Shown here: one piece after another, positions 1-10,436 of the stretch
Layout: each line of letters starts with the position of its first letter
Numbering within the stretch: position 1 is the stretch's first letter
Source of the DNA: Paramacrobiotus metropolitanus
Taxonomy: Eukaryota > Tardigrada > Eutardigrada > Parachela > Macrobiotidae
Direction: 5' to 3'
Assembly: GCF_019649055.1 (NCBI RefSeq)
Contig: NW_026570308.1
Coordinates: forward strand, 124,001-188,000
DNA length: 64,000 nt
The notes under the pieces: generated by a model
What the model was told of the DNA's origin: nothing
The model's input: only the letters and a program-made list of their open reading frames with translations
Databases searched by the model: none
Translations under genes and position numbers: made by a program

Positions 1-3000
1 TAGTGGTTCTGTGGTTCGCGTTGCAAATTGCGCTGAAGTTCGGCACCAGATTCTTCCCCGAATGGCAGAACACTCGGCTTGATCCCGATTATAAAACTGG
101 CCTCGACAGCATTCTGGCAGAACTGGGATACGTAAGTTCCATACAGATAGGGTTAAATAGGGTGTGTAAAATAGGGTTAATGGATGAGGAAAAGTTATTA
201 ATAAAAGTGTTTGATTAATTTTGCTGTTGCGCATTTGTCCACAGCAAAATCAACAGAAACAAGCTTTTAGGAAAACTTCTGCATTTGCTCTTAGTTTTTT
301 AATTATATATTTTTCGGTGTTCAACTGCACTATATTGGCCCACAATTTAAACAGCAAAACACAAACTATCCGGGCTTATCCCGATTTTATCTAAACCGGA
401 AAAATTTCAAATACAGTTGCCTTACAATTATTTTTGAAATTTTTTTTCAATAACTGTATTTGGCATTTACTCATAGATTTGCAAACTGCAATACTGATCT
501 CACACCAGGTGCAGTGCGGATCGCAGTTCAGAATTTATAGTGGTCATACTATGTTTCCTTACATGAGAAGTGAGATTAGAACTCCTGAATCGGGATTAGA
601 ACATTTATGTATGAATGTCAAATGCAAAACGAGGACTACTAGCCAAATTTTTTGAAACTTTTTCTGCATGAGGAAACTGGAATACGTAGGTGACCGTTCA
701 AATATAACGCAAATGACCGGTAATAAAGGAAGTGATCCTATACATGTTGCTAAGTTCCAGTACATGCATAAAAACTTAAGTACATGAAAACTTTCACTTC
801 GCGCACTTCCGTGCTTTTTTTTGCGCCGTTTTATTGCATTTTAAAGTCAAATAATTTGTATACGTTCGTGTGAAAACCGTATGTACGCGCAACATCCGGT
901 TGGGAAACTGTGTGTGTAAACAAGATTTCGAAAATTTTAAATGCTAGAAGGGTGTACCAAAAGTCTAGTTATGGACCGATCACCTTAAAGTGGTGCATAA
1001 TAATGCACATAAACATGAGGACACGGAACCGGAATTCTGGCCTTATTTTCCAATTTTAAAATGTTTTTTATCAGTTTTCTCTTAAGAAAAGTCGAAATAT
1101 GCATATACCCGCCTAAATACCGTCGGAATATTAAAGCAGCATCTATCACATAGTATTACAATTATTTTAGCCAGTGGACGGTTGCATTTGGGATGAGATT
1201 GTATCCTCTTGGATTCCTACGACGGCCGATACCGTTGCGGATAGTGAGTCCACACCGGATCCGGCCGCTGATGACCACCGCGGTCGCCTAGGCTATGTCG
1301 CCGTCTTCATTACCGTCTGCGCCGCGGTCCTCCTCAGTGTATCGGTGGGATGTTCGCTGCTGGTAAATCGGAATTGGAGATATTCGCCATGGAAAAAACA
1401 CTGCCGCTGGGTCAACCACATCCCGTTCGCCACTTGGTCCCATCAACTACCGACTTGGGTGTCCTTCATCGAGAGATTCCTCTACCTGCTAGTTGTGCTT
1501 TTTATCGCATCGGTCTGTGCTCTCGTCTGGCTGGTGCTGCGGGTACTGCCAGTTGTCCTAATGGGTGGAACTGCGGCCGCCCTAGCCATTAAAACGTGCG
1601 GTCTGAAGGCCGTGTTCCCATGCTGTGTGTTGCTGATGAACATTTTCTGTATCTACTGTACCGGCCGCATTTGGGGTTTATGGATGAAGGAAACATACTT
1701 TTCCTGGATCAGCAACAAGCTCAGGTACCATAGGCAAGATGCTAAAATAATATCGTTCAAAGTCGTTTTTTAAAACATCCCACGAAGCTTTTTAATCTAA
1801 AACAGTAATCGAATTATTATTCCTTATTTATTACAGTACTAATTGTTACTATGTAATACCTTATCAATAGTCAATAGATTCATATATCCTTATGTCCTTA
1901 TTTTTTGGAAATTATCTCCTAAATCAAGATTGATTTTTTCCAGTAGGTTGATAATTTTATAAAATAAAGCATCGCACGAACGTTCCTACCTTTATCTTTA
2001 AAAAAATCTTAAGTTTTGGAGAAGGTCTAAAAATTTTTTAAAAGTTGTAGTACTTAAGGGTTGTTAGTACTTGACGGTTACTAGTTTTGGAAATTACTGT
2101 ATCTCCTAATTAAGCGTTGACTTTTCCACTAAGTTGTTAATTTTATAAAATAAAGCGTCTCCCAAAGCTTCCTACCTGCAGTTTGGAAAAAATTTCTGGT
2201 TTCCGGAACGTTTTCAGAAACCCTTTCAAACTTTCTGTACTTAACGTTTAAAGTTCATAGAAATTTCCAGTAAATTCTGGAAACGTCTCGAGTGAGCAAA
2301 TACAAATTTCGCAGCTTAGCAACCTGAACTACAGATCTGTGTATGTTATTTAAATTGTCAATTCCATCAAAAATTCAAAATTATAACTTTTTTTAAGTTC
2401 TTGAAACCTTTAACCAGGGCACATAGGGGTCCTCCAAATTCAGAAAAATTTCATATTTTGTAAAATGTAGTATACTATCGTAGTATGCTTAAAAAAATAT
2501 TTTCATCTGCCATGATCAAGGGGGCGTGGTCAGACAGCATTTAAAAGTTTGCGTGTTAACACATCACATGCTATGCAATGTAGTGAGCGGAGTTATTCGT
2601 AATTAGTTTTATATTGAATTTTTACTGTATGTAGCACCGTAAACTTTTGCAGCTGTCCAGTTGTGATGTAAACGATGCCCACGTGCGGCGGCTCGTGTCA
2701 TTGTTGCCTGAGTACACATTTTCAAAAATTTTTTATCAGTTAGTATTGTATGTAGTAAACCGTGCAAAAAACTTATTTTACTGATTAGCAGATATGTACT
2801 CGTACTGAAATTTTCGAAAAGTGTATTTAGGGCCTTAGGCAGCAGTGACACAAGCCGCCGCACGTGGTCTTCGTTTACATCACCACTCGATAATTTCAAA
2901 AGTTCACGGTGCTACAGTAAAAATTTAATATAACTAATTACTAATTACGAATAACTCCACTCACTGCATTGCATAGTATGTGATCATATGCAAACCTTTA

Positions 3001-6000
3001 AATGCTGTCTGGCCACGCCCCCTTGACCATGGCAGATGAAAATATTTTTTCAAGCATACTACGATAGTATACTACTATTTCACAAAATATGAAATTTTTC
3101 TGAATTTGGAGGACCCCTATGTGCCCAGGTAAGACGTTTTTAAAACATGTTCGAATACCTCAAAATAACTATTAATTTTTCCAAAGTCGGCTCCACAGCT
3201 TTTACATTTCCAAAATTTCGAAATATTTCTAAATATTTCGACTCGGCCCTGCGCAGCGGGGCCGTGACCTCTAATTTTTTTAGCCTCCAGAGTTTCGAAA
3301 TTTTAAAAATGTCTAGAAATGTCTGAGTACCTCAATATCTCGCGGTCTTAAGGGATTTGGCCCAGTACATACTACATAGCACCAAATGTGTATATATCCA
3401 CGGCAACTTTCGCTGTCGCGCGCTCCTAAACCCTAATTCTCATAACGGTCCTGATACTCATAACCCTATTTCTAATTCAGAATTCATACTCAAAACGGCT
3501 TTCATAATCATAATCATACTTTGATCCTACCGGTTATCATATTTTTGTTCATATTCATAACTCAAACCTTTACCGCTACTCATACCAGTGTGCTACTGCG
3601 CTTAATGTTATTAGTGAAAGCATTATATTATTTATTAATCGTAAAAATCGTAATATTGACACTAAGTAGTAACAGCTGTTGCGCAAATTGTGCACCGTTC
3701 TTGAATTTTTTAAAAAAAATTTTTTTTGATATCTGCTTTTGTCCTGGGTAGCAAACTGTGTTATTACTGTTCCTGTGTTCCATTGCTGTACAGTGTACAC
3801 GATGCTTTTGTCGAAATTTAGTTTTGTGGAAATGAAAAGTTAACGGTCCGTTCACTTTTTGTTTGGTAGAAGCTACGTAATAAGCCCATTAACATTTCAG
3901 GTTTTTGAACTTTAGCACCAGTTTAAAAAATGGACGAAAGTGGACAATGGTAGATTTTCTTGCTCAGTTTTTATATGCAGATTAAATTACTTAGCTTTCG
4001 TTACTCAGTTCATGTTTACTGAAGTCATATTGTAATGAAGCCATTTTCTAATAAATATTTTTTCGCTACTAATTCATGTGAAATGATTTTTACGACTGGA
4101 CGTAAGCGGGCGGTTGAGTAGACTGACATGAACACATGGTTGTAATTGAATATTACATTTTTGACACACCAGCATGAGCAATGGTTAAGATATGAGCAAT
4201 AATTATGAATAAATTAGTATGATGACCGGTAGGACCAAAGTATAATTATGATTATAAGGGCCGTTATGAGTATGAATTCGGAATTAGAAGTAGGATTATG
4301 AGTATGAGTATGAGAGCCGTTATGAATATTAGGTACATACCTAGCCATGCAAAAAAGTGTTTAGGATTGCGCGACAGCCCGTGTATTTACCCGAATTTGG
4401 TATTATGTACCGGGCCAAATCCCTTAATTGTCTAATTTATATGTAATTTCTAAATATCTAAAATCCGGCCCGCGGCCCGTTTACCGTATTCACTCACATG
4501 GCGGCTCTGTGATACTGGTGGTAGCTTGGGCATTCACTAACCTCGAAATCTAATAAACATGTATTTATTTTATTTTAATAAATACTGAAGAGCTTGACTG
4601 ATGGCTGAAAAAATCTTATACTTAGCATTTAAAGATGCAGCCTGCAAGGACACCTTGGGCGACCGTTAACTGTTCCCCGCAAGTTGCCATTAATTCTGCG
4701 CTGAAAGAATGATATTTTATGGGCATCGTGTACAGATACATACAGTATATGACCCCACTCAATCCATTTTATCACCGTTAAAATATTATCTGTGGAACCA
4801 AAAAATTCAAGTTTTCAGTTCGTTAGATCGGTAATATAAAGTTACATTAAAAACGCGATAAAGAACCATGAAAAAAGAAAAACTTACGGGGCCTTTCACA
4901 GTTTTCAGAAAATGGTCGAATTTAACCGGAAAGCTTGAAAAAATTTCGCATTTCTGCATGTTTAAAATATTTTCGTAGCTGGCCTCGCTGGGTTTTATAT
5001 TTGAAATATTTCTCGAAAATTTTTTTATTGCTGTACGAAGTATATTTTGTATTTCTTCATTCTTCCATACCTCATACACAACTGGTCGCGCGCTAGCGCG
5101 ACCGATACTTGTTATTTATTTATTATTAATTATGTTTTCGCTTTGTATTTGTGTCTTACGTATTCCCTGACTTTAACACTGCCTGTAAATGGCTAAATGA
5201 AAGACTGGTTGAATATGAACGACTTTATTCCAAATTGTATAACCTATTTATCATTCAGTGAGTAATAAAGTAAACTTTTATCAGTGCTACGGACAGTCGC
5301 ACCCGGCCATTACAAAATATTGGACCGATCTTGAATCGCGCTGATTTCTATCAGTGTACGTTTAAGTGTAGTTATTTCTACGTATTTTTTGTTTACAGGC
5401 GTATGCGTGGTACGGCGCTGGTTAAGGATTCGGTAGCGGTGGAAGAAGCCCCGCTCGCAGCGGCAGAAATTACAAGCCCGCCCACAACACCGAAGAAAAC
5501 AATACTAGGGATACTCTTTTATCGATACTGGGCGACCTTATTGAAATTAAGCTTCTTATTATGCTGGTGTTATGCTGTAATCGAAACTATCCGACCAATA
5601 GAAATTTTCATTCCTCCGTCGGATAGCTTGCGCCGATCATGGGATTGGTGGAGCCTATTCGTCCGTGCCTTTTATCCTAACGGCACCGCAACCGGTGAAA
5701 CGTATTGTATTACCTATCAAACGGTAAGAAAAGGACATCAGCCTGACTAGACAAATTCAGGTTGAAACATACTGAGTTAGTAGTTTGTACGTACAAGCCC
5801 GTCCGGAAATAATACCACAAGTGTATAGCGGGAGAAAGAAGTTTTGCAGTTAATGTTTTTTTTAATTTTCTACGTAATACACAAAAAAAGCGCAAATCAT
5901 TGGGCTTATTGGCAATTTCTGCTACGGACCGTAAATATTAGTTTTTCGACGTGTGTTTTTCACGGCGGACCCGTTTAAAAGAGCGCGCTACCGGCATTAT

Positions 6001-7824
6001 TGGCCAGAGAGGGATTTTTCTATCGGTATAAATAGCAGTATCATGGTAATACAATAACATTTCTTACGTTTTTCCATTCTAATTCCATAAAATTTGATTT
6101 TTATGTTAATGAAACTGAATAATTAAAAAAACAATGCTGAATATGTAGTAATAATCAGTAATATGTTATATAGAAATGGAGTATTGTACAACATTTACTA
6201 CAAGGCGCTGCAAAACTATGGTTGCCTTTAATTTTACGAAAGTGCTATGCGCCATGAAAATTCTTGGCGCATAGTCAATTTGCCATGCGCAGGAAAATTT
6301 CTCGCAAAATTAAATTTTAAGTTTTTTAAGTGGGTAATATCACTTTTCGAAGTCTAATTACAACCCATACGTCTGATTGCGATTACAGTCCGTTTCTTTA
6401 TCACTACAGTACTTAAAAAAATCTCTTTTTTAATACAGTCGCCAACGGTGCTGGTAGGAAGTATATATCAGCTAATGTTAGACCATATACGCTGTAAATT
6501 CAGGTGTTAATACTTCACACCGTTAGTACATCATATCGTTATTTACGTCAAGACTTTCAAGCTGCATCAATCTTTTTGGCGGAAACATACGCCGAATTTT
6601 TTGCGTCTCGGTCTTTGCGTGATTATTGATGTCTTGTTTTTTCAACATTTCCGTCTCAATAATTTCGTTTGGCCAGTCTCGAAATTTGGACTCTTTGCCA
6701 TGATTCGCGCTTTCGATGTTTGCGCTTTTTGAGAGAACATGGTCGACGCAAAACGCTGCTGAACATATCCCACAATTAGTGGAACCAGTCCCTTGTTGCG
6801 GGACGGAAGGGCACTCAAATGTGCATTTCATTTCCTTCACTGCACAGTACTCAGGTTTACAGCTTGCGTAGAAGTGACCTTTATGACTGGCGCATAGAAG
6901 TGACCTTAATTTTATGCGGGCATACACGTGCGCATAGAAGTGACCTTAGTTTTATGCGGGCAGACACGTGTACAGAGCCACTGACCGGCGTTTTGGGCCC
7001 AACAGGGTATGATGCGCGTCCCCCAAGCTATGCTGTCTTACTGGGTGGATTTGGACTATCCGCGCTGGAACACCAGCCATCCGGCACTGCTGTCCCTGTA
7101 CTCCTCTACCTATTCACCGCTAACATACGAGGTTCTATGGCGATGGATTTGGATACTGCCTTGGTTAAGTAATCTACCAACGATGTTCGCGCTCGTCATC
7201 TACGGACTTGGCCACAGGTCTCTGGATCGGGCATGTGCCTATCTGCGCAAAAACAGGTTGGTGCAGTATTTACTGCAGAGTCCACCCGGGCTGAAACGTG
7301 AAAATGCTGCTCAAAACATCAAGAGGCAATGTCTATTTATTTTGTCCTTAGCTGTATAGAAGTACTGGCATTACAGGGCCCACGAACCCAGCGAATTCGA
7401 GGCTGGTCACGAAGAAAAGCCGCAGGAAACGGTGGACGAAGGTAGCATTGGGGCGACCAGTCCCTATACGCCATGCTGTGCTCCCGATACCGCTATCCCG
7501 GTGAAGAACCCGGTGGACGACTCATCGGAGCCCGATTTCTGTGCGTGCCCGTTGTACGTCGGCCTCATCGCCATTATGGCGGTTATGCTCCGGCGAACTG
7601 CGTGCTTTTTCTGTCTGCCCTATCCGCTGGTGCAGTTGCTTGTTCCGGAGCCGCTGCAGTTGTTGGCGCTTTTGCTGATGGTAACCGTATATGGAGCCTG
7701 GCTTGGCTGGAAGCACCTGCACGAAGTTATCGAGTTGCGGAGAGAAACCCTGGCAGCGGCGTCGATTCCATCAACTGGCGCCGGTGAAGGATGGTGGTCA
7801 GAGCCCATTTCCTTAGATATATAA
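1..7824 (+). CDS. Five-exon multi-pass membrane protein of unknown family, copy 1 (5' partial)
   Basis: I do not recognise this family. Five exons can be placed by comparison with the other copies: A (before 1 to 131), B 1171-1724, C 5399-5723, D 7006-7256, E 7377-7824. Intron phases are 0, 2, 0, 2 and the joined frame stays open to the stop at 7822-7824, giving at least 568 residues; the N-terminus lies left of the window. Exon B carries about four hydrophobic segments and the motif CTGRIWGLWM, exon C one, exon D one around SYWVDLDYP, and exon E two around LPYPLVQLLVPEPLQL. This pattern suggests a polytopic membrane protein with short soluble links. Intron 2 is 3.7 kb and holds two foldback elements. 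Exon D is 9 bases longer than in copies 3 and 4 and exon E has a longer, acidic start. No frameshift or stop was seen, so the gene may be functional. Function is unknown. Confidence 0.72.
721..1000. mobile_element. Single-arm remnant of the TTAA element family
   Basis: It carries CTTTCACTTCGCGCACTTCC, the GCAACATCCGGTTGGGAAAC string and GTGTACCAAAAGTCTAGTTA in the same order as other arms. It sits in intron 1 of membrane-gene copy 1. The exact ends are eroded. Confidence 0.5.
2414..3128. mobile_element. Foldback element, family 1 (two full arms)
   Basis: Arms of about 340 bases, 2414-2755 and 2780-3128, are inverted copies. The ends read GGGCACATAGGGGTCCTCC and its inverse; each arm contains the GGCGTGGTCAGACAGCATTT-type string. 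It lies in intron 2 of membrane-gene copy 1. There is no open frame for a transposase, so it is non-autonomous. Confidence 0.8.
3347..4427. mobile_element. TTAA-flanked inverted-repeat element (piggyBac-type MITE), large
   Basis: Both ends are TTAA followed inward by GGGATTTGGCCC(A/G)GTACAT. Arms of about 200 bases then carry inverted runs of CATAACGG/CCGTTATGAGTATGA-type repeats. TTAA target use is the hallmark of the piggyBac superfamily. No transposase frame. It lies in intron 2 of membrane-gene copy 1. Confidence 0.7.
4888..5081 (-). CDS. Candidate internal exon in intron 2 of copy 1 (opposite strand)
   Basis: A 194-base open stretch bounded by an acceptor-like CCAG and a consensus donor GTAAGT encodes a protein-like sequence (VYEVWKNEEIQNILR, then FSSFPVKFDHFLKTVKGP). 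No partner exons were identified. It may be part of a degraded transposon. Confidence 0.2.
6523..6831 (-). CDS. Candidate cysteine-rich protein fragment (unrecognised)
   Basis: From the ATG at 6831 the minus strand encodes 102 residues with a zinc-binding-like pattern near the start (KCTFEC, then TNCGICSAAFCVDH) and a charged tail. The cysteine spacing recalls the small C-terminal zinc domain of some transposases, but the match is only by eye. It lies within intron 3 of copy 1 on the opposite strand, so a transposon remnant is more likely than a nested gene. Confidence 0.28.
   Translation of the reverse strand: MKCTFECPSVPQQGTGSTNCGICSAAFCVDHVLSKSANIESANHGKESKFRDWPNEIIETEMLKKQDINNHAKTETQKIRRMFPPKRLMQLESLDVNNDMMY
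6868..6975. repeat. 40-base tandem repeat
   Basis: GCGCATAGAAGTGACCTTA recurs at about 6890 and 6930 with a shortened, diverged copy before it. It lies in intron 3 of membrane-gene copy 1, close to the exon D acceptor. Confidence 0.6.
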
Positions 7825-8619
7825 CGCTGCAGTTACGATGCGTCAACGCAGAAGCAAACAGATATCCTTATAAAAAATTATACAGACTGCCTACAGCTGG
7901 TGAAAAACTTGTGAAACATTTAGTAGGATATAGAGCAGTCGCCAGTGGATATAGTAATCCAAGGTTTACACATTTATTAATTTTCCTGTATATGTGGGTG
8001 ATTTTGGTTATCGATTCAGTCGACAGAGTATTATGCCAGGGCTTATGGAAATTACTCAGTGTGTATGGAAATCTCTGCATAACTCAGCATGTGTACTGCA
8101 TGGTATCACCACTACGGTGTTGCATTTAAAAACTATTTCTAAATTCTAATCAGTAGTATTGAAAGTATTAAAATCATAAATATTTATTAGTGTACGTGTA
8201 CGAAAAGCATTGTTTGTCTTGGATAAGGCTACATAACCGGCATAGCATGCTGACCATGCTTTCCAGTTTTCCCTGTTTGAATTACTACCGGATTGCGAAT
8301 AAATGTTATTCGTCACGATGCGCGCTCGCCGTATGTACCGCAAAAATGGGTCGCAACGATCCAATACGCCCGAACAAGAAACTGTATTCGGTCACAAATT
8401 CTTATACATCATATGAAGGTTATTTATTACATCCAGGTCGAGCCAAATCCAATCTATGTAGATTTCTAATCTGATTCCCTTCCAGTAAACAAGCAATGTT
8501 CATTACTAAGATTCAAATTCAACGAATTTCAAATTCATGGAAAATTCAATTAAACCTTAAAATTTTAAACCAATTAAATTGTGTCTAGCAGGCCGCGTTT
8601 TCCCTTATCGTAATTTTTG
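7825..8619. other. No gene seen
   Basis: The stretch after copy 1 is AT-rich with only short frames. No repeat partner was recognised elsewhere in the window. Confidence 0.5.
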
Positions 8620-9300
8620 CACATTCATACGACATCAGTACACACACATTATTCCGCGCTGGATTCCGTGCATAAGCATAGGCACAGTCAGCAAGCACAA
8701 CAATGCATCATAAGTACCGGCATGATAGTACATAGCACATTCTTCCGCAGTGATAGTTAATCTCAGCTCGTCGACATCCATGCTAGTAGCAGAAACTTCT
8801 TCTACATACGCAAAAGTAAAAACAAATACCGCTTTCTAAGCACTTCTGCGGCTTTTGTTCTGGCACCGTTTACCGCTCTTGACAATTGGCATTTATACAG
8901 TATATATTGTGTGTTATATGCATCTTGCCTGATGGATATTTAAATAAGTGTTCGGTATTCTGTTTTGCTTTGCTCTGAAGCTGGTAATACGTACAGTATT
9001 TAAAATGTCTAAAAATTTGTAGTTTGTTACCGGTTAAGTGAGTGAATACGACAAAAATGCAACGATCGCAAACGGTCTGCATTTTCAGTTATGATTATCT
9101 ACTGCATAATCACTTTGTGCTTGAGGATTAAAGGACAAATTGTCAATCAGTTCTGTTGCCTCTCCGAACAAATATGGCTTTTTATTATCGCGAAAACTAT
9201 AAATCACTGATTTTTACGCTTCATACTGTATGTGTAGTTCATGACAAACCAAGCACTGTTTTCTGTCTGTCGACATTGTTAAATTAGGCGGTGCAGCGTA
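8620..9300 (+). other. Vestigial unit of the membrane-gene cluster: upstream block joined to downstream block, all exons gone
   Basis: Bases about 8640-8875 match the region just upstream of exon A in copies 2 and 3 (shared strings include CGCGCTGGAT, CAGCAAGCACA, and ACCGCTTTCTAAGC). Bases about 8890-9300 match the region downstream of exon E at 31690-31920 and 39720-40110 (shared strings include TTCTGTTTTGCT, TTACCGGTTAA and TCACTTTGTG). Nothing of exons A to E lies between them. The simplest reading is a tandem unit whose gene was deleted. Homology was judged by eye and the arms are diverged. Confidence 0.55.
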
Positions 9301-10080
9301 ATCGGAATGTGATAACAACGGTAGAATAATACATATGCTGCTTTGCGCCGTTAATTGTTTTTAGCCATTAAAGTATGACCTTTATACATACTGTAACATA
9401 CACTTCACAATTCACGTGTCATGAGTATTTGAACTCCAGCTTGATGTGAACTTCTGAATTATGTATCTGTACCTGCCTTGTTTTCATAATCGAACCCGAG
9501 CAAGCATCACAACCCACAAACTATCTTCTATCTTCTCCAAAAACCTTCACAATAATGTCATCCTGACATTCAACCTTGCAACAGCAAAGGTCACCGCAAC
9601 ACTGGAATCCGACGCCACCGGTGTATATCCCTCGAATGGATTTGAGGATCACTGATTTACTCTCGCCGATTAACCCATTTACAGTACTCTTGTCGAAACA
9701 GCAGGAACCATTGTATCGTTTGCTACCGATTAAGCCGATTAAACTGTGGGAAGATCACGCCAACCGTGCTGCATTTTGTACGTAAAATGGAGGCGGCAAT
9801 TAACAAACACGGTAACACAAGCTCGGAGGAGGAATTAGCAAGGCCAAGTACAGCAATCTAGCACACAGAGGAGTAATAGAAACACTTAACAGTGCCAACA
9901 GGATTCTTTACGTCAGTAGCAGTTATAATATTAATTAAAGGCGCGCGCGGTAAATGGATTACAAACATACAATGTACGACAAAAAGAGGTTGAACCGATC
10001 AGTCGGTCCGCGGTTCAAAATAACCTCGCAACGACACGCCACCACTAAAACTTGGACGCTTACTCACTACTTTCTGACGC
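9301..10080. other. No supported gene
   Basis: The stretch contains a 69-codon frame at 9576-9785 (plus) with a proline-rich, protein-like sequence (LLPIKPIKLWEDHANR) that I could not assign. Otherwise nothing is recognised between the vestigial unit and the minisatellite flank. Confidence 0.4.
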
Positions 10081-10260
10081 TCGCGCTCCGTGAATATCAA
10101 AGTGCAGCTATACTAGTTGCATATCAAAAGGTGTAGAAAAAAATTTCAAACTTTTTGATACTAAACCTGTGGCTGTTTATGGCGAACAGCACAAATTCTA
10201 GCCATTTTGCTTTCTCGTAGGCACAGCATAGGATCTGTGCTCATAACCGTTTGGCTTGCA
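10081..10260 (+). repeat. Diverged match to the interior of the foldback element
   Basis: This stretch resembles about 33330-33490: both have a run like AAAAG(G/A)TG(T/C)AGAAAA, then TTTTTGATAC(T/C)AAAC, then a TTTCTCGTAGGCACAGCATAGGA-like string. It implies that the foldback element's interior belongs to a repeat family with another remnant next to the minisatellite. Confidence 0.4.
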
Positions 10261-10436
10261 ATCAATGCTTAAGTCTATGGGAAAGCAATTGCCCGCTCGA
10301 TGCAGATATCTGATGCATCATTGTCGTGCAGTTATTTGATGTTTGTTAAGGTTCAAAGTTCGATTTTTTAAAGCGTGTGTCACAGATTTCCTTAGCTGAA
10401 ATCTTCATGACTGAATTTTGAGCCTAATTATTCTGA

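Noticed and set aside
148-182. Telomere-like AGGGTTAA strings.
   Set aside because: Only three imperfect copies in an intron; no array.
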